Assembly (NCBI GenBank): GCA_023954495.1
Contig: JAMLIA010000008.1
Location: 1-64,000 of the forward strand
Length of the DNA: 64,000 bases
Direction of reading: 5' to 3'
From: Thermomicrobiales bacterium
GTDB lineage: Bacteria; Chloroflexota; Chloroflexia; Thermomicrobiales; CFX8
Shown piece after piece: positions 57,223 to 64,000 of the stretch. A model generated the notes under the pieces. The model had not been told where the DNA came from, did not search any database, and saw only the letters and a list, made by a program, of their open reading frames with translations. A program made the position numbers and the translations under genes. Each line of letters starts with the position of its first letter. Positions within the stretch are counted from its first letter, which is position 1.

Positions 57223-58602
57223 TTGCTGTTTCAGCGCATCTATACCGATGGTCTCGCACAAGCGTCCTTCCTGCTGGGGTCGGAATCCACGGATGAGGCT
57301 GTCGTCATTGACCCGCGTCGCGACGTCGATGTCTATCTGTCATATGCCAAATCTCACCAGTTGACCATTCGATATGTTCTGGAGACGCACATCCATGCCG
57401 ACTTCGCCTCCGGCGCACGCGAGCTGGCTGCGCGCAGCGGCGCGACCGCCTGCCTGAGCGCGGTTGGCGAGACCGAGTTCGCGCATCAGCCGCTCAACGA
57501 TGGCGATGTCCTGACGGTCGGCGAATTGCAGATCGAGGCGCTGCTCACGCCCGGCCACACGCCCGAGCACCTGTGCTTCCTCGTGCGCGATACGTCCGAT
57601 ACGGCTGCGCCCGCGATGCTGTTCTCCGGTGACGCGCTGTTCGTCGGAGCGGTCGGGCGGCCCGATCTGCTGGGCGAGGAGCATACCCGCAAGCTGGCCG
57701 ACGCGCTCTATGACACGATCCACGAGCGGCTGATGGCGCTGAATGACGACGTGATTGTCTATCCGGGGCACGGCGCAGGCTCGGCCTGCGGCAAGGCCAT
57801 CGGTGACGCCGAAAGCACGACGATGGGGCAGGAGAAGCGCTTCAACTATGCATTCCAGCCCATGGACCGCGAGGCGTTCGTGCGGCTGATGCTCGATGAC
57901 CTGCCGCTGACACCGGTCTACTTTCCGGTAATGAAGCAGCTGAACAAGGCTGGGCCAGCGATCCTCAATGGCGTGCCGCAGCCGCCGCGAGTCAGCGACG
58001 CTGCGCTCGCTGAGCTGGTCGAGCAGGCCGGCCAGACGGTCACGCTGGTCGATGTGCGCACGGCCGACGAATTCGGCGCTGGCTACTTGCGCGGGTCGCT
58101 GAATATCGGCGTGGGTGACAGCATGGCGAACTGGGCCGGTTGGTCGGTGCCGTACGATCGCCCGATTGTGCTGGTCGTGGCGGACGAGAGTCAGGTTGAG
58201 CCCGCAGTCACGCAGTTGATCCGCATCGGGCTGGACGATGTCAGCGGCTACGTCGTGGCGGACGTTGACGGCTGGGAGTCCACAGGCCTGCCGGTCGATC
58301 GAGTCGAGCAGCTCGTGCCGGCAGCTGTCGAAGCGCGGTTGGCGTCGGATGACGTGCAGCTCGTTGATGTGCGGAACAAGGCGGAGTTCGCATTGGGTCA
58401 CATTGACGGCGCGGTCCACCTGCCGGTCGAAGAGATCGCACGTGGCACGGTCGAGGGTGTCTCGCGCTCAACGCCGATTATCGTCACCTGCGCCGCTGGG
58501 TACCGCAGCAGCCTGGCGGCGAGCTTGCTGAAGCAGCGCGGGTTTGAGGACGTGGCCAATCTGAGTGGTGGGATGGGGGCGTGGGCGCTGCGGGGGAAGT
58601 GA
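57223..58602 (+). CDS. MBL-fold hydrolase with two rhodanese domains (persulfide dioxygenase-like)
   Basis: This cytoplasmic protein of 459 residues combines an ETHE1/glyoxalase II-like metallo-beta-lactamase domain with two rhodanese domains. Metal motifs are 'ETHIHADFASGARELA', 'TPGHTPEHLCFL', 'FSGDALFVGAVGRPDLLG' and 'YPGHGAGSACG'. The first rhodanese domain (~265-365) has no Cys at the active-site position ('IVLVVADES'). The second (~375-459) has the active Cys in 'IIVTCAAGYRSS'. It probably oxidises or transfers sulfane sulfur. I chose the TTG at 57223 with GAGG six bases upstream, since homologues start at this point ('LLFQRIYTDGLAQASF'); the longer frame starts at 57100. Confidence 0.88.
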   Translation: MLFQRIYTDGLAQASFLLGSESTDEAVVIDPRRDVDVYLSYAKSHQLTIRYVLETHIHADFASGARELAARSGATACLSAVGETEFAHQPLNDGDVLTVGELQIEALLTPGHTPEHLCFLVRDTSDTAAPAMLFSGDALFVGAVGRPDLLGEEHTRKLADALYDTIHERLMALNDDVIVYPGHGAGSACGKAIGDAESTTMGQEKRFNYAFQPMDREAFVRLMLDDLPLTPVYFPVMKQLNKAGPAILNGVPQPPRVSDAALAELVEQAGQTVTLVDVRTADEFGAGYLRGSLNIGVGDSMANWAGWSVPYDRPIVLVVADESQVEPAVTQLIRIGLDDVSGYVVADVDGWESTGLPVDRVEQLVPAAVEARLASDDVQLVDVRNKAEFALGHIDGAVHLPVEEIARGTVEGVSRSTPIIVTCAAGYRSSLAASLLKQRGFEDVANLSGGMGAWALRGK

Positions 58603-58668
58603 GCGCTGCGGATGGTTGAGTGGATTGCCAGCAATGGCGAGCAGTTCGATCCGGCAGCCGCCCCCGCA

Positions 58669-58707
58669 TCCTGTCATTTCGAACCGCAGTGAGAAATCTC
58701 CCACCCG
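58669..58707 (+). repeat. Left inverted repeat of the GIY-YIG element (family A arm)
   Basis: This 39-base arm begins TCCTGTCATTTCGAACCGCA and ends in CTCCCACCCG. It is an exact inverse match to 59117-59155 and is closely related to the arms at 47162 and 47346. Confidence 0.95.
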
Positions 58708-58774
58708 TTGGCACCTGTCAAACTCTGCCGGGCACCTGGCCGATTCTGGCCGTAGCGTCTGGATACGCACCGCA

Positions 58775-59089
58775 ATGTCACCGCGACGGCAGCACTCGTA
58801 TTGGCTCTACATCCTGTCAAACGTCCTCGGTCGGTCAGGGACGCTCTACGTTGGCGTAACGAACAACCTCCAGCGTCGTGTCCGGGAGCACACACAATTG
58901 CGACCCGACACGTTCACGGGTCGCTATGGAGTCACCCACCTCGTTCACTGCGAGGAGTTTCGGTATATCAGTGACGCGATCGGCCGCGAGAAGCAGATAA
59001 AGGGCTGGGGGCGATCGCGCAAGCTCGATCTGATCGAAGCGGAGAACCCTGGCTGGGTGGACTTGAGCGCAGAGTGGTTTACGGAGTGA
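58775..59089 (+). CDS. GIY-YIG nuclease, single-domain (UPF0213/YhbQ-like)
   Basis: This protein of 104 residues is essentially one GIY-YIG endonuclease domain. The strands carrying the name motif are 'YWLYILSN' and 'GTLYVGVTNNLQRRVREH' (with the catalytic Arg). The metal-binding Glu is in 'AIGREKQIKGWGR'. 'RKLDLIEAENPGW' and 'DLSAEWF' are typical of the short bacterial GTLYVGVTN-type subfamily. It has no DNA-binding module of its own. It is flanked by perfect inverted repeats. Short GIY-YIG proteins are often annotated as excinuclease-like repair proteins; here the setting suggests a role in the spread of the element. Confidence 0.88.
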   Translation: MSPRRQHSYWLYILSNVLGRSGTLYVGVTNNLQRRVREHTQLRPDTFTGRYGVTHLVHCEEFRYISDAIGREKQIKGWGRSRKLDLIEAENPGWVDLSAEWFTE

Positions 59090-59116
59090 CGCCGTACTGC
59101 GTGTGACTGGTGCGAG

Positions 59117-59155
59117 CGGGTGGGAGATTTCTCACTGCGGTTCGAAATGACAGGA
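59117..59155 (-). repeat. Right inverted repeat of the GIY-YIG element (family A arm)
   Basis: This arm is the exact reverse complement of 58669-58707. It lies 27 bases after the nuclease stop codon. Confidence 0.95.
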
Positions 59156-59224
59156 CAAAAGGTTGCCTGTCGGCTCGGGATGCTCGCCATTGATGACGCA
59201 CCAACCCTCGCTCGCCCTCCCTCC

Positions 59225-60343
59225 TTACCGCCCATACTTCCGCATGATCTCCTGCAACGTGTCGTGGGGGAGGGCGTGGGCGGTGATGTTGTCGCGGCCG
59301 GTCATGGTTTCGGCAGCGATCATCGCGTTCAGCACGGCTTCGGCGGTGGCGTCGACGGTCGCGGCGAAGGCGGGGCCGATCCATTCGTCGGCCAGGCGCG
59401 TGGATGTGAGCAGCGGGCCGCTCGGCCAGCGAGGCACGCGGTTCTCGCGGGCGTTCGAAAAGGCCAGCAGGATGTCGCCCGAGCCATGACCGGCGGTGGA
59501 GCCGACCCGCCCGAGACCCAGCATTGCACGACGGCAGAGGCGGCCGAGCTGGCGCTCGGATAGCGGCGCGTCAGTGCCGATGATCACGATGATCGAGCCG
59601 TCGCGCGATGGCGGCTGCCCCTGCCACAGACCCGGCTGCTCGACCGTCGCGGCGAACTCGCGGCCAACCGGCACGCCATCGACCAGCAACTGCGGCAGCG
59701 AGCCGAAGTTTCCCTGCACGAGGACGCCGACGGTGTAGCTCGTGCCCTCAACCTCGACAGTGCGCGAGGATGTGCCGGTGCCGCCCTTGAATCCGAACAG
59801 CAGCATGCCGGTGCCGCCGCCGGTGTTGCCCTCTGGGACGGGGCCGCCCGTGGCGCTATCCAGCGCGGCGCGGACGTGCTCGGCTTTCACATGCTGCCCG
59901 GCGATGTCGTTGAGCACGCCGTCGTAGGTCTCGGCGATTACCGGGGCGACCCACTCGCGCGGGCCGATCTCGGGGTGCTGCTCGGTCATCCACTCGACCG
60001 TTGCCTGATGCACTGCGCCGACGGAGAGCGTGTTGGTGATCAGGATCGGTGAGGAGAGGATGCCGAACTCCTCGACGATCGTGCGTCCGGTCATCTCACC
60101 TGCGCCGTTCAGCACGTCGATCGCCGCCGGTACCTGCTCCAGAAAGGTCGAGCCCTCGTGCGGGTGGATCGCGGTGACGCCGGTGCGCACCGGGCCCTTG
60201 CCGACCTCCAGCGCGCCATCGCCGTCGATGATCGTCGTCAGCCCGACCCGGACGCCCGCGACGTCGGTGATGGCGTTGAGCGGCCCGGTCGGCAGCGTGC
60301 CGATCGTGATGCCAAGGTCGCGAAGGCGTGGCTTCTGTGTCAT
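59225..60343 (-). CDS. P1 family peptidase (S58, DmpA-like aminopeptidase)
   Basis: This N-terminal-nucleophile-like aminopeptidase of 372 residues belongs to the DmpA/BapA family, which self-cleaves and releases N-terminal amino acids, including D- or beta-amino acids. 'LGITIGTLPTGPLNAITDVAGVRVG' (spanning residues ~9-33), 'HPHEGSTFLEQVPAAIDVLN', 'GNTGGGTGMLLFGFKGGTGT' and 'TDAPLSERQLGRLCRRAMLG' follow the family closely. It starts at the ATG at 60343 with an AGGGGAGAG site. No signal peptide is present. The longer frame upstream (to 60700) overlaps the next, divergent gene. Confidence 0.9.
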   Translation of the reverse strand: MTQKPRLRDLGITIGTLPTGPLNAITDVAGVRVGLTTIIDGDGALEVGKGPVRTGVTAIHPHEGSTFLEQVPAAIDVLNGAGEMTGRTIVEEFGILSSPILITNTLSVGAVHQATVEWMTEQHPEIGPREWVAPVIAETYDGVLNDIAGQHVKAEHVRAALDSATGGPVPEGNTGGGTGMLLFGFKGGTGTSSRTVEVEGTSYTVGVLVQGNFGSLPQLLVDGVPVGREFAATVEQPGLWQGQPPSRDGSIIVIIGTDAPLSERQLGRLCRRAMLGLGRVGSTAGHGSGDILLAFSNARENRVPRWPSGPLLTSTRLADEWIGPAFAATVDATAEAVLNAMIAAETMTGRDNITAHALPHDTLQEIMRKYGR

Positions 60344-60592
60344 TGTGCTCTCCCCTGTGTCTCTGTCCGGCTGGCCTCTTCCCCAGCGGACAGTGGATGC
60401 GAAGAGCGGGCGGGTGTCAAGGGTGGGTGCGCCCGGCCCTGAAGGCCGGCAGCCATCAATTTCCACCAAAATGTCGCACTTTTTCCTCCAGATCTTGTTC
60501 GTATAAGTAGAGGGGGTTGAAACCACCCTCCGTCGGACGCCGTGCGGCGGGCCAGACTTGTTGTATGCGCGCACGCGCGGACGGAGGTTTCC

Positions 60593-61036
60593 GTGACATT
60601 GCGATGGGGACATTGGCAGCCCCGCGACAACAACCCGGAGGTGGATCGGCACCATGCGATGCTGCTGGATCGGCTCTGCCCGAAGCCGCTGATGGTGCAA
60701 CTGCCCGATGGCCGGGTGATGCTGGATGAGTTCTTTCTGGACGAGCTGCCGCTCGACGATCTGGCGAGCGGGCTGCGCCGCGCCGAGGAGCGCCAGCTGC
60801 TCGAAGAGCGACCGCGCTACTGGCTGACGACGCTGATCGAGTTGCTGAACACGCAGATCGGGATCGCGAGCGCCGCCGAGGCGAAGCGCAAGCGGGATGA
60901 GGGCAAGATCCAGTGGGGGCCGGAGGAGAAGCTGGAGGTCGCGCCGCCGTTGCCGGCGTCTGCGTCAGGCTCGAAGGCCGCGAACGCGAAGCCGGCGATT
61001 CCGAAGTTCCGTGGGCCGAAGGGAGGTCGACGATGA
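60593..61036 (+). CDS. Hypothetical protein upstream of RepA-like helicase
   Basis: I do not recognise this protein of 147 residues. 'LRWGHWQPRDNNPEVDRHHA' opens it. A helical middle follows ('SGLRRAEERQLLEERPRYWL', 'TTLIELLNTQIGIASAAEAK'), and the C-terminus is basic and Pro/Ala-rich ('KPAIPKFRGPKGGRR'). The GTG start has GGAGG six bases upstream. The stop codon overlaps the helicase start in ATGA, so it is a partner gene, perhaps a DNA-binding or loading factor of the replication module. Confidence 0.65.
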   Translation: MTLRWGHWQPRDNNPEVDRHHAMLLDRLCPKPLMVQLPDGRVMLDEFFLDELPLDDLASGLRRAEERQLLEERPRYWLTTLIELLNTQIGIASAAEAKRKRDEGKIQWGPEEKLEVAPPLPASASGSKAANAKPAIPKFRGPKGGRR

Positions 61037-62208
61037 GTCAGGCAAAGCTGGAGGAACGGCCACAGAAGCCGTGGGAATCCGAGAAGGCGAACGGCTTCGC
61101 ACGGCTCGGTATCGTCGATCTGTCGCGCTTCACCGAGCCTGCGCCACGGCGCTACCGTGTGGCCGACCTCGTGCCGGCCGACGCGACGACCAGCCTGTAT
61201 GCCGACGGCGGCTCGGGCAAGAGCCTGCTGGCGGTGCATCTGGCCTGCCACGTCGCGCTGGGCGTGCCCTGGCTGGGGCTCAACGTGGACGCCGCGCCGG
61301 TGCTGTACGTTGACGCCGAGCTGGATGTCGACGAGTTCGGGCGCCGTGCCTTCCGGGTGGCGCGCGGGCTGGGTCTGAAGCGTCCGCCGAGCGGGCTGCA
61401 CTACCTGCGGGTTGAGGGCTCGCTGATAGACGAGGGCCAGATTGAGCGGGTGGACGAGGCGCTGGCGCTGACCGGCGCTGGACTGATGGTGATCGACTCG
61501 CTGATGGCGGCGACGTCCGGCGCAGACCTGGAACGCTCGCACGACACCGTCTCGCTCTTCACGCTGCTGCGTCGCTGGGGCACTGTGCTGGCGATCGACC
61601 ATGTGCCGAAGCTGCAATCCGGCGGCAACCTCGGTCACTCGACGCAGTTCGGCTCGGTGTTCAAGCGCAACCTCTCGCGCTCGGCGCTGCAGCTGATTCA
61701 GGCCGACGCAGGCGGTGTGTGGCTGCGCCAGACGAAGCACAACTTCGGCCCGAAAGCCGCGCCGCTCGGCATCGGCCTTGACTTCGCCAGCGACGCCGTC
61801 ACGATCGAGCGCATGGAAGTCTCCGACGAACGCCTCTCCGGCATCAGCGATCACCTGCCCACGCTGGAACGTGTGGCGCGCGAGCTGGGCATGCACCCGG
61901 ATGGAGCGACGCCGGATGAGCTGGCGGAAAGCCTGATTCTGTCGGCTGGAACTGTGCGCAATCATCTGACCACGTTGAAGCAGCAGGGGCGCGCCGTCTC
62001 GGATCGCAGCCGGTGGAAATCCACCCAGCACGCGAAGTTGCCAGCGGTCAGTGCTCGGCAACCGCAGGCTGAGTCGAGCTCCGAGCAAGCGTTTTGCTCG
62101 AAGTGCGACGGGCTGCTCCCGTTGCCGGAAGATCGGAAGCGCGGCCACCACCTGAACTGCGTACCGAAGGAGCCGGAGTGGGTGCGCGCCGGATTCCCAA
62201 ATTCATGA
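61033..62208 (+). CDS. RepA/AAA_25-like hexameric ATPase with HTH and zinc motif
   Basis: This RecA-fold ATPase of 391 residues resembles plasmid RSF1010-type RepA helicases and phage AAA_25 proteins. Walker A is 'LYADGGSGKSLLAVHLA' (residue ~60), Walker B-like strands are 'VLYVDAELDVDE' and 'LMVIDSLMAAT', and 'VLAIDHVPK' is the usual sensor region. Residues ~290-335 form a winged helix-turn-helix ('TPDELAESLILSAGTVRNHL', 'TTLKQQGRAVSDR'). A C-terminal Cys/His cluster (CxxC ... HxxxxC) may bind zinc. The last 12 bases lie within a large dyad. No integrase or rep initiator is seen nearby, so the module may be a domesticated or partial mobile element. Confidence 0.82.
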   Translation: MSQAKLEERPQKPWESEKANGFARLGIVDLSRFTEPAPRRYRVADLVPADATTSLYADGGSGKSLLAVHLACHVALGVPWLGLNVDAAPVLYVDAELDVDEFGRRAFRVARGLGLKRPPSGLHYLRVEGSLIDEGQIERVDEALALTGAGLMVIDSLMAATSGADLERSHDTVSLFTLLRRWGTVLAIDHVPKLQSGGNLGHSTQFGSVFKRNLSRSALQLIQADAGGVWLRQTKHNFGPKAAPLGIGLDFASDAVTIERMEVSDERLSGISDHLPTLERVARELGMHPDGATPDELAESLILSAGTVRNHLTTLKQQGRAVSDRSRWKSTQHAKLPAVSARQPQAESSSEQAFCSKCDGLLPLPEDRKRGHHLNCVPKEPEWVRAGFPNS

Positions 62209-62254
62209 TTTCACGATCCCTTAGGGGCATGAAATCGTGAAATCATGAATTTGG
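62197..62254. repeat. Dyad 1 at the end of the RepA-like gene
   Basis: Perfect 21-base arms (62197-62217 and 62234-62254; core AATTCATGATTTCACG) enclose a 16-base centre with CCCTTAGGGG. The left arm contains the stop codon. The whole is an inverted copy of dyad 2 with a few changes. Terminator, iteron or recombination site are all possible. Confidence 0.85.
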
Positions 62255-62323
62255 ACTGCCCACCCCTATCGATCACCGCCGAACCGTACAGATCACCGCG
62301 CACTCCGTAACGTGAATCGCTCA

Positions 62324-62376
62324 AATTCACGATTTCACGGTTTTCATTACCCTAAGGGATCGTGAAATCGTGAATT
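62324..62376. repeat. Dyad 2, inverted copy of dyad 1
   Basis: Perfect 16-base arms AATTCACGATTTCACG (62324-62339) and CGTGAAATCGTGAATT (62361-62376) enclose a centre with CCCTAAGGG. Its reverse complement matches dyad 1 across arms and centre. The half-site ATTCAYGATTTCACG therefore occurs four times within 180 bases. Confidence 0.85.
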
Positions 62377-62524
62377 GTCTGGAACGCGAGAATGCAACCC
62401 TCGGAAGCGCGAGACGCGATTCATTGTGTCGGAGGGAATGATGGCAACGTGTCGTCTCGGGGTGCCCATGCTCAAGACGGACCCGGACCGTCTGGCACGT
62501 GGCTCAAGCGTGATGGACCTGACC

Positions 62525-62548
62525 GGGCGTATGCAATACGCCCCTACA
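62525..62548. repeat. Repeat family B palindrome, copy 6
   Basis: GGGCGTATGCAATACGCCC followed by CTACA. The centre carries GCA where other copies have GCG. Confidence 0.85.
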
Positions 62549-62593
62549 GAGATCCCTGTCAGATACACCGTCTTTGCAAATCCCGCAGACTGT

Positions 62594-62632
62594 GTACATA
62601 AATGGGCGTATTGCATACGCCCATTTATGTAC
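62594..62632. repeat. Extended palindrome containing repeat B, copy 7
   Basis: Perfect 18-base arms flank TGC. The inner part GGGCGTATTGCATACGCCC (62604-62622) is repeat B, and the palindrome extends outward by GTACATAAAT/ATTTATGTAC, which no other copy has. Confidence 0.85.
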
Positions 62633-62775
62633 GTGGAGCCAAAGACGCAGGGGAGGGTCGTCTCACGACGAGGACAGGCCGCATCCTCTCCTCGCGGAGC
62701 GGCAGCCAACACGCCAGCATCAGGACACCCTCCCTCTCCCCACGGGAGAGGGAGGGCCGGGGAGGGTGAGGTCCC

Positions 62776-64000
62776 CTACCGCTCCTCCAGCAATGTCCCG
62801 ATCTTCGTGATTCCAATCGTCACCTTCTCGCTGCCGACCTTGACCTCGGCCTCGTAGTCGGCGGCTTCGACCCAGCCGGGCGCGGCTTCGCGGGCCAGCG
62901 TTTCGGCGGCGATGTCTTCCAGATGGACGTCGATCGCCTGCGCCACCTCGGTGCCGGATTCGGTCTGCCAGGCCAGGCGGATCGTGTCCTCGACCCGCAG
63001 GCCGGCTTCCTTGCGGGCGTCCTGCACGCCACGGATGAAGTCGCGGGCCAGCCCCTCGTGGATCAGCGCCGGTGTCAGCGTCGTGTCCAGCGCCACCAGC
63101 AGGTCGCCCTCTTCGGCGACGTTGAAACCCTCGCGCTCCTTCACGTCCACCAGAATCTCGTCCGGCGTCAGCGCCCAGGTCTGCTCCCCGGCGGCCAGCT
63201 CCAGCGAGCCACCGTCGCGTACCGTCGCTGCGACCGTCGCCGGGTCGGCCTCGGCCAGCGCCGCGCGGATGCCACCCAGCGCCTTGCCGTACTTCGGCCC
63301 CAGCAGAGCCAGGTTCGGGCGGATGACGTAGGTCGCGTACGTCGATGGATCGTCGATCTGGCCCAGCGCCTTGACGTTCAGCTCATCAAGCAGCTGATCC
63401 TGCATGCGCTCGATCGCGGCGTACGTCTCCGGCTCACGCGCCCAGACCAGCACCGTCGGCAGCGGCTGGCGCACCTTGACGCTGGCCTTGTTGCGCGCCG
63501 AGCGGCCCAGATTGACCGCCGCCAGCAACGCCGCCATGTCGCGGTCGAGCTGCGCGTCCACCTTGCTCGTGTCGGCCACCGGGTAGTCGCACAGATGCAC
63601 CGACACCGGCGCGGCCGGGTCGATCGAGCGCACGAGGTTGTCGTACATCTCTTCGGCGGTGAACGGCAGGAACGGCGCGAGCAGCGTCGTCAGCGTCACC
63701 AGCACCTCGTGCAGCGTCAGGTAGGCAGCCGCCTTGTCGCGGTCGGCCTCCGTCTTCCAGAAGCGCCGCCGGTTGCGCCGGATGTACCAGTTCGACAGCT
63801 CCTCCACGACGAAGCGCTCGATCGCGCGGGTGGCGCTCTGCGCGTCGTAGTCGTTCAGCGCCGCGCGCACCTCGTCGATTACCCCTTGCAGCCGCGAGAG
63901 AATCCAGCGGTCCAGCAGCGTTCGCTCGCTGAGCGGTACGGCGTTGGCCGGGTCGGACGGATCGAAGCCATCCAGCGCCGCGTAGTTGGCGAAGAACGCG
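62776..64000 (-). CDS. ileS: Isoleucyl-tRNA synthetase, C-terminal part (runs off window)
   Basis: Only the last ~408 residues are in the window; the 5' part, with the HIGH and KMSKS motifs, lies beyond 64000. 'SERTLLDRWILSRLQGVIDE' and 'FVVEELSNWYIRRNRRRFWK' are the anticodon-binding helical domain of the eukaryote-like (type 2) IleRS. 'LLAPFLPFTAEEMYDNL', 'RSARNKASVKVRQPL' and 'LALLGPKYGKAL' follow, and the C-terminal domain includes 'VALDTTLTPALIHEGLARDF' before the stop at 62776. The type-2 form is the one associated with mupirocin insensitivity. The frame is open to the window edge. Confidence 0.95.
   Translation of the reverse strand, partial: AFFANYAALDGFDPSDPANAVPLSERTLLDRWILSRLQGVIDEVRAALNDYDAQSATRAIERFVVEELSNWYIRRNRRRFWKTEADRDKAAAYLTLHEVLVTLTTLLAPFLPFTAEEMYDNLVRSIDPAAPVSVHLCDYPVADTSKVDAQLDRDMAALLAAVNLGRSARNKASVKVRQPLPTVLVWAREPETYAAIERMQDQLLDELNVKALGQIDDPSTYATYVIRPNLALLGPKYGKALGGIRAALAEADPATVAATVRDGGSLELAAGEQTWALTPDEILVDVKEREGFNVAEEGDLLVALDTTLTPALIHEGLARDFIRGVQDARKEAGLRVEDTIRLAWQTESGTEVAQAIDVHLEDIAAETLAREAAPGWVEAADYEAEVKVGSEKVTIGITKIGTLLEER

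Larger units (their letters stand above)
58624..59200 (+). mobile_element. Putative GIY-YIG mobile element with long terminal inverted repeats
   Basis: The element lies between two convergent housekeeping genes. Its inner inverted repeats are perfect over 39 bases (58669-58707 and 59117-59155). The outer flanks are similar in inverted orientation and include a perfect 12-base pair, CAATGGCGAGCA (58632-58643) / TGCTCGCCATTG (59181-59192). Between them lies one gene, a GIY-YIG nuclease. The same arm sequence occurs without the gene at 47.1-47.5 kb and as a solo arm at 25.6 kb. No target-site duplication was identified. Confidence 0.7.
62209..62775. other. Repeat-rich intergenic region between RepA-like gene and ileS
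   Basis: These 567 bases contain two related dyads (62197-62254 and 62324-62376) and two repeat B palindromes (62525-62548 and 62594-62632). A GAGAGGGAG purine-rich tract lies at about 62733-62770. No gene is supported. Confidence 0.65.

Noticed and set aside
58603-59224. Conventional insertion sequence
   Set aside because: No DDE, serine or tyrosine transposase is encoded. The only gene is a GIY-YIG nuclease, so it is reported as a different kind of candidate element.
60817-62151. Minus-strand open frame of about 444 codons
   Set aside because: It lies opposite the RepA-like ATPase gene, which has clear Walker motifs and an ATGA coupling.
1-64000. tRNA, rRNA, tmRNA genes and prophage
   Set aside because: Intergenic regions were read for cloverleaf-like sequence and CCA ends, and genes for capsid, terminase or integrase motifs. 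None were seen. A covariance-model scan would settle the RNA question.

Overview
The window is GC-rich bacterial chromosome, densely coded on both strands. GTG and TTG starts are common, ribosome binding sites are GGAGG-like, and stop/start overlaps are frequent. I infer a member of the Chloroflexota, probably Thermomicrobia/Sphaerobacter-like. The reasons are secreted proteins ending in a 'QCFERRCLTYTP...VEAGNVG.HYY.WRY' module that I associate with Chloroflexota, RNase J, proline/threonine-rich lipoproteins and a short MshC/CysRS-type ligase. No rRNA, tRNA or CRISPR array was found.

Layout. 0.4-6.0 kb: an MFS exporter, then a minus-strand operon tsaE-tsaB-rimI-tsaD-inositol monophosphatase (t6A tRNA modification plus ribosomal protein acetylation). 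6.1-13.1 kb: a lipoprotein carrying a Lon-type S16 protease domain, a GH15 glucoamylase-like enzyme, a proline racemase-family epimerase, and a MarR regulator with a ring-cleaving dioxygenase of the MhqR/MhqO type. 13.1-25.4 kb: a secreted lamin-tail protein, a SIS isomerase divergent from a MocR regulator with a palindromic operator between them, a two-subunit GMC dehydrogenase, two alpha/beta hydrolases, a VOC protein, a second MFS protein, a peroxiredoxin-like protein, a secreted nuclease and an M19 dipeptidase. 25.9-28.2 kb: a HAD-phosphatase/SerA fusion. 28.5-41.8 kb: three exported serine proteases interleaved with glutamine synthetase, a GT87 mannosyltransferase, a DUF3105 protein, the MshC/CysRS-like ligase and a LOG-family enzyme. 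41.8-46.8 kb: a membrane J-protein, a CNNM/CorC transporter, a DAO oxidoreductase, an Lrp regulator and a sugar kinase. 47.5-51.5 kb: a GNAT protein and a thiamine-precursor ABC transporter under a TPP riboswitch with a visible terminator. 51.8-60.3 kb: an epimerase, RNase J, small envelope proteins, a CBS/PRC protein, a persulfide-dioxygenase-like protein and a P1 peptidase. 60.6-62.4 kb: a RepA-like helicase module with paired palindromes. The 3' part of ileS runs off the right edge.

Most interesting. (1) Four exported proteins (13.1, 28.5, 30.4 and 39.7 kb) share a C-terminal module of about 255 residues joined to unrelated heads: none plus a lamin tail, a trypsin-like S1 protease, and two different subtilisins. 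This looks like a modular secretion, anchoring or binding system. (2) At 58.6-59.2 kb a single-domain GIY-YIG nuclease gene sits between perfect 39-bp inverted repeats, and nuclease-free copies of the same repeat occur at 47.1-47.5 kb and 25.6 kb. That is the arrangement of an autonomous mobile element with non-autonomous relatives. (3) A second, REP-like palindrome family (GGGCGTATgcgATACGCCC) occurs seven times near gene ends. (4) The RepA-like helicase gene is followed by two inverted copies of a 53-58 bp dyad that looks origin-like or att-like.
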